Of a DNA stretch of 64,000 nucleotides, positions 36,209-46,700 are shown in pieces. The notes under the pieces were generated by a model. The model searched no databases and was not told the DNA's origin. It saw only the letters and a list, made by a program, of their open reading frames with translations. Each line of letters opens with the position of its first letter. Positions within the stretch are counted from its first letter, which is position 1. Made by a program: the position numbers and the translations under genes. The stretch comes from Algoriphagus aestuarii (GTDB lineage Bacteria > Bacteroidota > Bacteroidia > Cytophagales > Cyclobacteriaceae). Location: the NCBI GenBank assembly GCA_017051695.1, contig JAFIDK010000005.1:62001-126000 (forward strand). The letters are read 5' to 3'.

Positions 36209-36600
36209 ATCTGCCCGCAGGGCTATCTTTTTTTATTTCGCGAATCGCCAGCGGCGGTAAGCCTATTTCTACTGTATTTCAAATCTCTTTTACTATTTCG
36301 CGACTGAAAGGAGCCTATTTCCATTTTATTTCTAGGTATTTCATTGATATCCCCTGAAATATCTTGGCTTTAGCTCTATCTTAAATTATCTGCCCGAAGG
36401 GCTATCTTTTTTTTCGCGAACCGCCAGCGGCAGTGAGCCTATTTCTACTGTATTTCAAATCTCTTTTACTATTTCGCGACTGAAAGGAGCCTATTTCCAT
36501 TTTATTTCTAGGTATTTCATTGATATCCCCTGAAATATCTAGGCTTTAGCCCTAACTTAAAATATCTGCCTGAAAGGCTTTCTTTAAAAAGAAAAGCTAG
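36209..36600. repeat. Tandem ~179-bp palindromic repeats after ssb copy A
   Basis: The word ATCTGCC with its following 170 bases recurs at 36209, 36388 and 36564 (periods 179 and 176), each unit carrying GCCAGCGGC and TTCGCGACTGAAAGG-type hairpins. The last unit is partial. The same unit occurs at 52371 and 52551 after ssb copy B. It fills the 760-bp gap between ssb and the next gene. Confidence 0.85.
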
Positions 36601-36636
36601 CAAAATCCCAATTGAGATTATTGACTGAAAACTTCC

Positions 36637-36676
36637 TTTCGTACTTCGTATTTCGTACTTCGTATTTCGAACTTCC
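36637..36676. repeat. Short TTCGTACTTCGTA microsatellite
   Basis: About 40 bases of alternating TTCGTACTTCGTA and TTTCGTA words (period about 14), directly before the stop codon of the esterase gene. Simple repeat, no frame. Confidence 0.75.
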
Positions 36677-36678
36677 TC

Positions 36679-37605
36679 CTACTTTTTCTCTAAAAATTTA
36701 TTTACCTCCAGCCAGTGGATAAACGCATCAAACCATTTGTTGCTGGTCCGATTAGGGTTTCCTAGACCAAAACCATGTCCCCCATTTTGATAGAGGTGAA
36801 ACTCTACTGGAATTCCGGCTTTATACCAAGAATCTATGACGCCAAACTGACCTCTAAACAGAAAATCATCTGAAGCAATCACATTAAACATCGGAGGAGC
36901 ATCTTTAGGAACATCCACAGGACCCATTCCTCCATAAATCGGACCTATAAAAGCAAGTTTCATGGTCTTCGAATTCAAAGTGGAATGCATCGTCAACCCT
37001 GCTCCCGCAGAAAATCCAATCATCCCAATTCTGTTTACATCAACTCCCCATTCATCTGCCCTATCCAAAATCATCGCATAAGCAGCCTCTGCATCTTCCA
37101 ACTGATTCGATAAGTCCATAGGTGCCGGTCTGGCTGGAGTTTCGCCAGCAGAATTTCCCGATGGAGGTGTAGCTGGTGTTCGGGGACGATTCATCCAATC
37201 CGAAAAATCATCCAATGACTCCGGAGTGGGATGCAATCTATATTTTAACACAAAGGCCGCAATTCCTTGCTTTGCCAAAGCTTCTGCCACTTCCCAACCT
37301 TCATTTCCCATAGATAGCCATCGAAAACCTCCTCCAGGAGCTACGATTACTGCCGTACCATTTCCTGTCCCTGGTGCTGGAAGAAAGGGAGTAAGTGTGG
37401 CAGTGGTTATATTTCTGGCCATCGGATCGCCCCATTGTCGAAACCATGTTTCAGAAGCAGGTTGATCGTCCACTCCACCGGTGTTGAGCAGAATGGCATT
37501 GGGTTCGGCAGGAGTTTCTAGTGGATAAATGGTGCCGTCTTGAGCAGAAACAGTGAAGGCACAAAAAAGGAGAGCAGCCAAAAAGGCCATTTTAATTTGG
37601 TTCAT
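36679..37605 (-). CDS. Exported alpha/beta-hydrolase (BD-FAE/xylan esterase-like)
   Basis: 308 residues with a Sec signal peptide (cleavage near VSAQ). The fold is an alpha/beta hydrolase: VAPGGGFRWLSMGNEG (oxyanion HGG-like region), the nucleophile elbow GFSAGAG, an aspartate in VIASDDFL and the histidine in QNGGHGFG. It has a Pro-rich loop near residues 145-165. It probably removes acyl groups from carbohydrates or small esters. The gene converges on the ssb repeats. Confidence 0.87.
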   Translation of the reverse strand: MNQIKMAFLAALLFCAFTVSAQDGTIYPLETPAEPNAILLNTGGVDDQPASETWFRQWGDPMARNITTATLTPFLPAPGTGNGTAVIVAPGGGFRWLSMGNEGWEVAEALAKQGIAAFVLKYRLHPTPESLDDFSDWMNRPRTPATPPSGNSAGETPARPAPMDLSNQLEDAEAAYAMILDRADEWGVDVNRIGMIGFSAGAGLTMHSTLNSKTMKLAFIGPIYGGMGPVDVPKDAPPMFNVIASDDFLFRGQFGVIDSWYKAGIPVEFHLYQNGGHGFGLGNPNRTSNKWFDAFIHWLEVNKFLEKK

Positions 37606-37695
37606 AGGTTTTAGGGTTTAGATAATTTGGTAAAAGTTAAAAAAAATTACTGGTTATTATCTTTCCCAATCAGCAAAAAAACTAAAGAAATAAAC

Positions 37696-39183
37696 CTACA
37701 CCCCTTCGTCTATCTTTTTTAAAAACTTTTCTGCCTTACTCAAATGCCCTTTCTTTTTCTCCTCGCTCATCTTATTCCAGGTATAATAAATCATGGAGAG
37801 TCTGGGATTGGATTTGAAAAATTCCTGATGATGGTCAATAAACCGCCAAAAGAGTCCATCCCAAATTTCTTCCCAATTTCCTTTGGGATAATTGCTCATT
37901 TTTTTCAGATAGTTGGAACCGGCGATGTAGGGTTTTGTGGCAAAAAGTCCTCCATCTGCAAACTGGCTCATGCCATATACATTCGGCACCATCACCCAGT
38001 CATAAGCGTCAATAAATAACTCCATAAACCATCGATAGACTTCGTCGGGGTCAAATTCACAGAGCAACATAAAGTTGCCCAAAATCATCAAACGTTCAAT
38101 ATGATGACAATATCCAGTCTCCAAAACCTTTTGAATAGTTTGATCCACCGGAGCTATGCCAGTACTTCCATCGTAAAAGCTCGTAGGTATTTTCCTTTTA
38201 AATCCCCAAAAATTTCTGGTCCTGGAGAAACTGCCTTTGCATTCATACATCCCCCGGATAAATTCCCTCCAGCCAATAAGCTGGCGGACAAAGCCCTCCA
38301 GGGAATTAATGGGCACTTTTTCTGATTTGGCAAAGGCTAAACTTTCCTCCAATACATATTCTGGAAGTAATAATCCAACGTTTATCAGGGGCGACAACAA
38401 GCTGTGATGGAGGATAGATTCCTCTTTGACAATGGCATCCTCGAAGGGTCCAAATTCATGAAACCGGGATGTTAAAAACTGCTGAAACCAAATCTCTGCC
38501 TGATCGGGATTGATAGGATAAATCGGGTGTTTCGACAGTTTTCCTGGGTTATCCTGGAAATGCTTTTTGGTGTACTCACAAGCTTCCTTCCAAAACTCCG
38601 TCGCATCTGGATATTGGATAGAAGGAGGAGTTTTTCCTTTTGGATATTTCTTCCGGTTTTCGGAATCAAAAGTCCAATTCCCTCCCACTGGTTCTTCATC
38701 CTTTCCCATCAAAATATTGCGATCCTTTCGCTGCTGCTTGTAAAAAGTGGTTTGAAAAAAGGAATTTTTTCCAGGTTTAAAAAAACCACCTAGTTCCTTT
38801 TTGGAATTTAAAAACGCAGGGTTTTCATGAATTTTCAGTTCACAGGAATCGGCCATTTTCTTGATTCTATTCTCCAACCAATTATCCACCGGATCAATAA
38901 AATGAATCTCCTTGATTTTATTCTGAGCAATTACTTTCGAAAAATTCCTTATATCTGAAAGCTCAGAACTGGATTCTATGTATTGAACATTCCTCCCATT
39001 TTTTTCCAAAAAATTCTGGTAAGATTTCATGGTAGCCCGGTGAAAAGCAATCTTCTGTTTATGGAAACGGTATTGTTTAAAAAACAAGAATTCCTCCACC
39101 AGATAAATCTCGAATCCATTTTCAATCAAAGGACCCGAATAGAAAAGTTGATTGGGAAAAATCAGATTAATGGCTTTTGTCAT
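37696..39183 (-). CDS. Photolyase/cryptochrome, PhrB (FeS-BCP) family, lacking the iron-sulfur cysteines
   Basis: 495 residues from MTKAINLI (39183); the frame extends 32 codons upstream, but homologues start here. The N-terminal alpha/beta (DPRP) domain and the FAD-binding helical domain are both recognisable ([46 protein letters not shown]). In the FeS-type family three of the four cluster cysteines lie after the KPY segment; here KPYIAGSNY to the C-terminus contains no cysteine, so the 4Fe-4S cluster is almost surely absent. It is the last gene of a four-gene flavin/light cluster. Confidence 0.87.
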   Translation of the reverse strand: MTKAINLIFPNQLFYSGPLIENGFEIYLVEEFLFFKQYRFHKQKIAFHRATMKSYQNFLEKNGRNVQYIESSSELSDIRNFSKVIAQNKIKEIHFIDPVDNWLENRIKKMADSCELKIHENPAFLNSKKELGGFFKPGKNSFFQTTFYKQQRKDRNILMGKDEEPVGGNWTFDSENRKKYPKGKTPPSIQYPDATEFWKEACEYTKKHFQDNPGKLSKHPIYPINPDQAEIWFQQFLTSRFHEFGPFEDAIVKEESILHHSLLSPLINVGLLLPEYVLEESLAFAKSEKVPINSLEGFVRQLIGWREFIRGMYECKGSFSRTRNFWGFKRKIPTSFYDGSTGIAPVDQTIQKVLETGYCHHIERLMILGNFMLLCEFDPDEVYRWFMELFIDAYDWVMVPNVYGMSQFADGGLFATKPYIAGSNYLKKMSNYPKGNWEEIWDGLFWRFIDHHQEFFKSNPRLSMIYYTWNKMSEEKKKGHLSKAEKFLKKIDEGV

Positions 39184-39309
39184 AAGTTTTATTTCTTCTG
39201 CATTTTTCGCTGCAGTATTTAACATCTGGCCAGTTTTTCTCCCATTTTTTTCTCCAGGAAAATGGTCTGCCGCAGACAATACATACTTTACTCGGCAAAT
39301 CAGATTTTT

Positions 39310-39939
39310 TCATTCAAATTCAGGGATTTCATCCTCTCTGACATAAGGAAAAGTTTCCAGTTTTTGCAAACCGTAATAACTATTAAGCCCCGCTATGCCG
39401 ACTCCCCCACATTCTTCCAGATCCAATTGACCTAATTTATTGATCGCTTGATCAGGAAAAACCAAAAGCTCCACTGAACCAATCACAAAAAAACAACCAT
39501 TGGATAAGGGTAAACTTTCCTGGTATTTCATCCCGATTTTTACATGGCTTTCTTTCACAAATGGTGCAAAGAAATCGCCAATATATTCTGGTTCGAGTTT
39601 CATTCGCTTAAATTCAGATTCACCTCTTTTCAATTTAGCAGAGGTGTAGTGAGCCTTTTTTATAAAGGATTCTGAAATATGATTAATAGTATAAAATCCT
39701 GATTCCAATATATTTGGATAGGTATCGCGAGGTACTTCGGTTTGAGGCCGCATGATAAAACCAAGTTGAGCCGGATTCGAACCCAAATGAACTACCGAGG
39801 AAAAAACAGCTACATTTTCCTGATTTTCGAGCGATTTGGTGCCGATCAGATTAGCAGGTTTAATCCCTGAAACCGAGTTGACCAAATTTAACCGATAGGT
39901 TCTATCCAGCTGTTCGATCTCCTTTTTATGATATTTCAT
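39310..39939 (-). CDS. Flavin reductase-family protein
   Basis: 209 residues of the DIM6/NTAB flavoprotein family: [17 protein letters not shown] start, [22 protein letters not shown] (flavin-binding strands) and a C-terminal [11 protein letters not shown]. Such proteins bind FMN and supply reduced flavin or oxidise substrates. Placement between two FAD-binding photolyase-like genes suggests it serves the flavin chemistry of this cluster. Confidence 0.87.
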   Translation of the reverse strand: MKYHKKEIEQLDRTYRLNLVNSVSGIKPANLIGTKSLENQENVAVFSSVVHLGSNPAQLGFIMRPQTEVPRDTYPNILESGFYTINHISESFIKKAHYTSAKLKRGESEFKRMKLEPEYIGDFFAPFVKESHVKIGMKYQESLPLSNGCFFVIGSVELLVFPDQAINKLGQLDLEECGGVGIAGLNSYYGLQKLETFPYVREDEIPEFE

Positions 39940-39972
39940 TTTTTTGCCTTTTTATTCTGTTATACCAACTTT

Positions 39973-41112
39973 TCAGGTGGCTGCGATCTCTTTTTTAACC
40001 TTTTTCCAAAAGGCAAAAAATGACGGAAAGTATCCCTCTACACTACTCAACCAATCCCTGGATTCCATTCTACCTTGATAATGGAGACACAAGGGATGCT
40101 CTTTGAAGATCAGGTTATTGGTATCCACCATATCTGCCAGTTCTGCAAACTCCCCAACAAACACCTGTATTTCCGGAATGTTTTCAGAAAGTGCCAAGGC
40201 AAAGTCAATACATTTCTGAGAAACAGGATATTTCCTGAAAACTGAAGGCTCCAAAAGCAATATCCTTTGAAAATCCTCTCCTTTGTACCAATAAGGATCC
40301 AGATTGTAATAGGTATAGATCAAGGTCTTTTTTGACCTTTCCAAAATCGGTTGTTGGATAGGAGGTAATTCCGTTTCCAACTCAAATCCCTCTGTCTCTA
40401 GTAATAATTCTGGGGTTTTCAGTGAATCAAATTCCTCATAACTCAGATCCAAAAATGTCCCCTGCTGATTACTTTGGAAATACTTGTTGATATTTGCCTG
40501 ATTGGCGAAATACTTTTTATTGGAAAATGCGCCAGCCACCCATTGCCAACTCAAATGGTTACTTGCCAAATCCCCATCCAGCAAATGACTGTACATCCAT
40601 TTGGCAGGATTAAGCCAATGTGATTTCGCCATATTACAACAGATGGAGGCGACGTACATTCGCATATGGTTATGCATGTAGCCGCTTTGATAAAGTTCCT
40701 CAATCGCCTGGTCCACCACTTCGATTTCAGTTTTTCCTTGAACAATTGCCGATGGAATTTGATGATTATTGATAGGCTTTTGTTCGTTTTTCAAATCCTG
40801 AAAAATCCCTTCGCCTTTGGCTTTCCATACTTGCTGCCAATAATCCCTCCAGGCTAATTCCTGAATCAGCTTTTCGCATGCAGACCAAGGCAAATCAAGA
40901 CTTTGGATATACTGAAAAACCTGTTTTGTTGAAATGACACCTCGTGAAATATAAGGCGATAGCCGTGTAACAGCCCCATCCTTAAAGTTTCTTGAAGCAG
41001 CATATTTTACAGGATTGATTGATTGGATCCTTTTTTCGATAGCAAAAAGGTCTGTTGGGAAGGGCTGCACTAGGTGATTTTGTTTTGGGAGATACTTTTT
41101 TGTCTGCTGCAT
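39973..41112 (-). CDS. FAD-binding photolyase/cryptochrome-like protein without the N-terminal antenna domain
   Basis: 379 residues. The helical FAD-binding domain begins almost immediately (RLSPYISRGVIS, QELAWRDYWQQVW, YMHNHMRMYVASI, SNHLSWQWVAGAF). The usual N-terminal alpha/beta photolyase domain is missing. Instead a C-terminal region of about 130 residues (from about 245) has alpha/beta character (LIYTYY, RILLLEPSVF, VSQKCIDFALALSE, IQVFVGEF), so the antenna-like domain may have been moved to the C-terminus. Family members of this kind occur with flavin reductase genes in Bacteroidota. Confidence 0.8.
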   Translation of the reverse strand: MQQTKKYLPKQNHLVQPFPTDLFAIEKRIQSINPVKYAASRNFKDGAVTRLSPYISRGVISTKQVFQYIQSLDLPWSACEKLIQELAWRDYWQQVWKAKGEGIFQDLKNEQKPINNHQIPSAIVQGKTEIEVVDQAIEELYQSGYMHNHMRMYVASICCNMAKSHWLNPAKWMYSHLLDGDLASNHLSWQWVAGAFSNKKYFANQANINKYFQSNQQGTFLDLSYEEFDSLKTPELLLETEGFELETELPPIQQPILERSKKTLIYTYYNLDPYWYKGEDFQRILLLEPSVFRKYPVSQKCIDFALALSENIPEIQVFVGEFAELADMVDTNNLIFKEHPLCLHYQGRMESRDWLSSVEGYFPSFFAFWKKVKKEIAAT

Positions 41113-41333
41113 TTGAAACGGGTGACAGCATCACTTCTTTTTTTCAGGTGCTTTTGACTGACACCTGAATTGACACGTTTTCGCCACATTTTAAAGGAGC
41201 TTTCCTTTAGTTCTTTTCGCATCAAATGAATGACTTCAGATTCAGAAACGCCAAATTGATTTTTGATGGCTTCAAATGGGGTTCTGTCTTCCCATGCCAT
41301 TTCTATGATCCGATCTAATTCTCTTTCTTTCAT
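41070..41333 (-). CDS. TIGR03643/DUF2805 family protein
   Basis: 87 residues from MKERELDR (41333). The landmarks RIIEMAWEDRTPFEAIKNQFG and VIHLMRKELKESSFKMWRKRV (in part) are typical of this small, helical family of unknown function, which usually neighbours photolyase-like genes. It overlaps the start of the FAD-binding photolyase-like gene by 43 bp, which supports co-expression. Confidence 0.87.
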   Translation of the reverse strand: MKERELDRIIEMAWEDRTPFEAIKNQFGVSESEVIHLMRKELKESSFKMWRKRVNSGVSQKHLKKRSDAVTRFKCSRQKSISQNKIT

Positions 41334-41755
41334 TGGTTTCTCCTTTTGAATTGATAGAAGCATATTTTCAGAAAACACCATGGATTCTATTCCACACTTG
41401 ATAAATCAACAGGGCTAAAAATTGTTTGAAATTTGGAGAGTTAAATTAGTGGCTGCATGGCGGAACGGAATTTATTCAAAGCACTTTTTCAGTTCACTAC
41501 AAACCTTTTCTAGATAATCTTGCTTATCTAAAAACACTTCTGAAAAATTAAAATGACCTAAAATTTGAAAATTCTATAGTTCCCACCCCAATTGAGAAAT
41601 GATATCCAAAAAAGTCAATGTTTTGTCCTATTGCTGACATTCCCGGGTTTTCTGATCTCTGATCAAATCCATTCTTCCTTCACTTTCGTAAATCGGTTTG
41701 GATTTCAAAATGTACCTTGTACCCTCATTTCCAATAAAAATCACCTAATCATTCC
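41334..41755. other. Intergenic region, 422 bp, no clear gene
   Basis: AT-rich region between divergent genes. A GTG-initiated frame of 38 codons on the minus strand (41628-41744, containing YILKSKPIYESEGRM) looks protein-like but has no recognised family and could be a decayed fragment. No tRNA-like fold, attC-like repeat or clear promoter match was found. It should hold the promoters for the light cluster and for the nucleoside hydrolase gene. Confidence 0.5.
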
Positions 41756-42805
41756 ATGATAAATTTTACTCTTTCGATCTTTCTCTTTTTCAGTCTTTTA
41801 TTTTCAGGAAATAGCTTCCACTTTCTGAATTTCGGGAATAGTACCTCCCCCGATACTTTACATTCGCTTGAGTCAGAATATAAGTTGGAAAAAAAACCAA
41901 TTTGGATCGATGCGGATATTGCTGTTGGCATGAAACGATACACTAGGCCAGGGTACTCTGATGTGGATGATGGATACGCGGTGCTGCAGCTGATGAAATC
42001 TGATAAAGTGGAAATCATTGGAATCAGTACTGTTTTTGGAAACACTCGAATTGACGATGCATTTCGAATCGGAAAATACATGAATGAGGAATTTGCCGAA
42101 GGAAAAATCCCAGTATATAAAGGTGCCGGCGAAGCAATTAACCTTCAATCTGTACAGAGCAATGAAGCTGTAGAAGCTTTGGCAGCGGCACTTAGAAAAC
42201 AAAAAATGCGCATCATGGCTGTTGGCCCTGCAACCAATGTTGGGCTTTTGCTATTGCTTTATCCAGAATTAAGTACACAGATTGAGGAGGTCGTTTTGGT
42301 TGCCGGTAGAAGAAAACATACTGATTATTTCGCCATCGGTACCCAAGGAAATCGCGCAAAGGACTTGAATTTTGATCTGGACAATAATGCTTTTCGACTG
42401 ATGTTTGAGAATAAAGTTCCAGTGACTTTGTGTCCCTTTGAGATTTCAAATAAAGTCTGGGTAAAAGGAGAAGATTTAGACGCATTGGCGAAAGCGGACA
42501 AAGGTTCACAATGGCTGGCGGAAAATTCCAGACCTTGGCTCGCCCAATGGATCAGTCAAGGTGCTGACGGATTTAATCCATTTGATGTGCTGGCAAGTCA
42601 TTACATGATCAGTCCGGAAGACATCATTTCTGAGCCATTGAATGCCCGATTAGAAATCCATATTGACGACACAATAAAAGAGAATAACAAGGGAACTTTC
42701 AAACAGTATCTTATCTGTGATAAAGGTGAAGGGTATCCGGTGAAGTATTGCTACAATGTTGTACCGGACTACCATGAGAAACTGATCAACAGTTTTATTA
42801 AATAA
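41756..42805 (+). CDS. Exported nucleoside hydrolase
   Basis: 349 residues with an N-terminal hydrophobic signal (INFTLSIFLFFSLLFS). It is of the inosine-uridine nucleoside hydrolase family: IWIDADIAVGMKRYT and SDVDDGYAVLQLM supply the calcium-binding aspartates (the usual DTDxxDD is split by an insert), with VVLVAGRRKHTD and a C-terminal NPFDVLA. It cleaves the N-glycosidic bond of nucleosides to give ribose and base. Export suggests it acts on nucleosides in the periplasm or outside. It precedes a DUF2064 gene and a SusC/SusD pair. Confidence 0.87.
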   Translation: MINFTLSIFLFFSLLFSGNSFHFLNFGNSTSPDTLHSLESEYKLEKKPIWIDADIAVGMKRYTRPGYSDVDDGYAVLQLMKSDKVEIIGISTVFGNTRIDDAFRIGKYMNEEFAEGKIPVYKGAGEAINLQSVQSNEAVEALAAALRKQKMRIMAVGPATNVGLLLLLYPELSTQIEEVVLVAGRRKHTDYFAIGTQGNRAKDLNFDLDNNAFRLMFENKVPVTLCPFEISNKVWVKGEDLDALAKADKGSQWLAENSRPWLAQWISQGADGFNPFDVLASHYMISPEDIISEPLNARLEIHIDDTIKENNKGTFKQYLICDKGEGYPVKYCYNVVPDYHEKLINSFIK

Positions 42806-42896
42806 TTTCTAAGAAGCAAAAGCCAAAACAGAATTCCTTTCGTATTTGATTGAACCTTTGAATAAAGGAAAAGTTAAGAAAGCAATCTCTTCTCAA

Positions 42897-43601
42897 ATGA
42901 AGCATTCCAATTCCAAAATAGCGCTCTTGGTTTATGCCATCTGTCCGAGAATTCAGGCAGAGAAAAAGGCTGTTTTTGGAAGTATTCATTTTCAACACTC
43001 ACTGGCACTTTTTGAAAAACTCCAAGATAGAACTCAGAGAATTGCCCAAGAATCAGGATTGGAGACTTTCTGGGTATTTGATGACGCTCAGGTAGGAAAG
43101 AGTTTTGGGGAACGCTATTCAAAAGCTTTTGCTGATCTTTTTCAGCAGGGTTTTGAACAGGTCATTTCAGTTGGAAATGATATTCCTGGATTGGAAGTTG
43201 CTCATATTCTGGAGGCAAAAACTCAGCTTCAAAACTCACAAACGATCTTGGGTCCAGCTGAGGACGGAGGCAATTATTTAATTGCGCTATCCAGGTCTCA
43301 CTTTAAGGAGAAAAGCTTTAGCCAATTGCCTTGGAACAGCAATAAACTTCATTCCGCAATCAAAGGCTTGTTCCAAAATCAAGACGGATCTGTTTCCCAA
43401 TTAGAATACCTGATTGATATTGATGATTTCAACTCTTTGACTCGATTCAAAGCAGAGTTAAAATCCGGAGAATTTTACCGATTCATTATTCAACTCCTTC
43501 GTTCGATTTTAACCTTTTTCGAAAAAGGAGAATATTTTTTCAATGATAGAATCACCTCAAAAGACAATCCCCTTAGGGCTCCCCCAGCTCTTCATTTCTA
43601 G
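42897..43601 (+). CDS. DUF2064/TIGR04282-family glycosyltransferase-like protein
   Basis: 234 residues from the ATG at 42897; an upstream TTG is in frame. The landmarks are QVISVGNDIPGLEVAHI (in part) and LGPAEDGGNYLIALS, typical of the DUF2064 nucleotidyl/glycosyl-transferase family. It resembles the GT-A fold of nucleotide-sugar enzymes. The usual DDGG metal motif reads EDGG. It is in one direction with the nucleoside hydrolase gene, 91 bp after it. Confidence 0.8.
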   Translation: MKHSNSKIALLVYAICPRIQAEKKAVFGSIHFQHSLALFEKLQDRTQRIAQESGLETFWVFDDAQVGKSFGERYSKAFADLFQQGFEQVISVGNDIPGLEVAHILEAKTQLQNSQTILGPAEDGGNYLIALSRSHFKEKSFSQLPWNSNKLHSAIKGLFQNQDGSVSQLEYLIDIDDFNSLTRFKAELKSGEFYRFIIQLLRSILTFFEKGEYFFNDRITSKDNPLRAPPALHF

Positions 43602-43798
43602 CATATCAAGCATAAATTTCTGCTAAACCAAAACTCCTTTTTGACGGCTTTGGATGGAATTCTATTGGGTTCTAGCTAGTCAACAGGCATTATTTTGACC
43701 ACCATTTTATGAAATAGAAAAGGACGCATACGAAACAAAACGGATTACAATCCAACCTGCGTGATTCCATGTGGCCTTTTTTAGAAAATAATAAACAT

Positions 43799-46700
43799 AT
43801 GAAATACATCTTTACAGCTTTGTTTCTAATTGTAGCATTTGCAGCTTTTTCACAAGGCAATGTGTACGAAGGAAGCATCAAAGACAAAAATGGCTTGCCT
43901 ATTCCAGGAGCCACCATCGCTGAATCAGGCACCAAAAATGTCGCGATATCAGATGCTGATGGCAAGTTCAGGATCAGCTCCACTGCAAGAGACCTTACTC
44001 TAAAAATTAGCTTTATCGGCTATGAAACAAAATCGATAGCTATTCAAAATGGTCACTTTGACAGTGAAATCACCTTGCTGGAATCCACTGAAAATCTGGA
44101 TGAATTTGTAGTAACTGCTTTGGGTATTACTCGTGAAAAACAATCACTTTCCTCTGCTGTGACGAGTATCGGTACACGAGAACTCAGTGATGTCCCACAA
44201 ACCAATTTAATCAATGCACTTTCAGGCCAAGTTGCTGGTGTGCAAATCACGAATGGTTCATCAGGTGTAGGATCCTCTTCTCGAATAATAATAAGAGGTG
44301 AGAATTCCATTTCTGGAAATAATCAGGCTTTGGTAGTAGTTGACGGAGTTCCGATAAGCAACGAACAAATAACTTCTGATCTTTTCAATAATGGAGCGAA
44401 TATCCAAGAGGTTGACTTTGGAAACGGAGCAGCTGATATCAACCCAGATGACATTGAATCCCTGACTATTTTAAAAGGACCTGGTTCGGCGGCACTTTAT
44501 GGAGCAAGAGCAGCAAATGGAGTTGTTTTGATCACCACAAAAAAGGGAAAGAAAAAGCCAGGAATCGGAGTGACTACCAGTAGCCTCTTGACTTTTGATG
44601 GCTTGCTGACGCTACCGGATTACCAAAATGTCTATGGTGGCGGTTCGAATGGGATGTACTCATTTCAAAATGGAATCGGTGCAGGCGTCAATGACGGTGG
44701 TATTTCAAGTTATGGCCCCAGACTTGATCAAGGACTTTTGATAGCTCAGTTTGACTCTCCTTCTGTCGATATCAATGGAAATCCGGTAAGAGCCGGAGAT
44801 GTCATCTCCAGAACGAATCCTGATGGTTCCTATACTCCTATTACCCCAACTCCTTGGGTTTCCAATCCAGACAATGTTCGCGACTTTTATAGAACTGGAG
44901 TAACTTCTCAGAACAACATCGCTATCAATTCAGGAAATGAAAATGGTGGTGCGCGACTTTCCTACAGCAACCTGAGAAATGAAGGTATTCTTCCCAATAC
45001 AGATTTAAAACGTGACGGAATTGCTTTGAGTCTTAATCAACAATTAGTAGATAAGCTCCGAGTTGATCTTTTCACCAATTATGTCAATTCCAGAAGTGGG
45101 AACCGACCGAACCTAGGCTATGGATACGAAAACGTCCAATATGGATTCAACTGGACCGGTAGACAAACCAATATCGCTTCCTTGCGGGACTATTGGCAAG
45201 CCGGTCAGGAAGGTCTTCAGCATTTTGATTTCAATTACCTCTGGTTGACCAATCCTTATTTGACACTATTTGAAAACACAAACAGCTTCAATAAAAACAG
45301 GATTTTAGGAAACCTTGCTTTGACATATGACATCACTGATAAATTGAGTTTGAGAATAAGATCCGGCTTGGATAATTATAGCGATCTAAGAAAATTCAAA
45401 AGGGCATTTAGTACCAATAGAAGAATTTATGGTGGATATCGTGAAGACCAAGTCAAATTTTCTGAGAGAAACTCGGATGTGTTGTTGACTTATGCAGATG
45501 CCCTGAATTCAAAGTTGACTTATTCAGTTTCCGCTGGAGCAAATAGATTGGATCAAAAAATCAATTATTCCTATACAGAAGCTTACCAACTCGCTCTTCC
45601 AGGGATTTACACCTTGGAAAACTCCCGAGTACCTTTGAGAGGCAGCAGCCAGATTTTTGAGAAGCGAATCAATTCTGTTTATGCATTTGGGAATATCAGT
45701 CTGAACTCTTCCCTATTCTTGGATTTGACCCTGAGAAATGACTGGAGCAGTACCTTGGCGGCAGGAAACAATTCCTTTGCATATTATTCCGGAGGATTGA
45801 GTTATGCTTTTTCAGATGACATCAAGCTCCCAAAACCAATTTCGAGTTCATTGATCCGTTTCAATGTAGCCAGTGTTGGAAATGACACAGACCCATATCA
45901 GTTAAACAACACATTTCAGTTTAACCAAAATTATGGATCTTTCACTCGGGTGACCAATGGGACAGTTTTAAACAATCCTGATCTGAGACCAGAAAGGTTG
46001 AATTCCTTAGAAGCGGGATTAGAACTTGGCTTCTTTAAGGATCGAGTACTCGCCGATTTATCTGTTTATCAAAACACAAGTATCAACCAAATCATCGGAA
46101 GACCGATTTCTACTTCTTCTGGCTTTAGTAACATCATAGAAAATGGTGGAGAAGTGCGAACCAGAGGATTGGAAGCGAGCTTGAAATCGTTGATGTTTGA
46201 GAAAGGTTATTTCAGCTGGAATCTGGGTGTGAATTTCACAAAATACATATCAGAAGTGACCGAACTCCCAGAAGGAGTAGATCAATATGTAACCGGCGAA
46301 GCCAGTGTCTTTGCAGGTTCTGGAGGTTCTAACTCTGTTTTCTACATCGCCAGAAAAGGAGGAAGAATCGGTGATATGTACGGTTCAGGATTTCAGGAAT
46401 TTGAAGGTCAGATTATCTATGGATCAAATGGATTACCGATTCAAGATGGAAAATTGCGTTTGTTGGGCAATTACAATCCTGACTTCTTTATGGGTCTGAT
46501 CAATCAATTCAGATTCAAAGGAGTTGAGTTGGGATTTGTATTTGACTGGAGACAAGGTGGAACAGTCGTATCAAGGACCAAAGCATTGGGAAGCACTTCC
46601 GGTGTATTAAAAGAAACTTTGGAAGGAAGAGAAACAGGAGTAATTGGAGATGGTGTTATGAATGTGGGAACAGCTGAAAATCCACAATATGTCACCAATA

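Larger units (their letters stand above)
35297..36570. repeat. Duplicated block, copy A (attI-like site, ssb and downstream repeats)
   Basis: This block is nearly identical to 51536-52632. Upstream of ssb the match covers about 230 bp, then the ssb gene, and after a short divergent terminator stretch it resumes in the palindromic repeats (from about 36069 here and 52231 in copy B). The copies are in direct orientation, 16.2 kb apart, and could recombine to delete the interval. Confidence 0.9.

Noticed and set aside
36209-36600. Tandem repeats that could be taken for a CRISPR array
   Set aside because: Period is 176-180 bp, the whole unit is conserved, there are no unique spacers of regular size and no cas genes.
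41628-41744. 38-codon GTG-initiated frame on the minus strand
   Set aside because: It looks protein-like but has no family, no ribosome-binding signal and no neighbour support; it is only noted in the intergenic entry.
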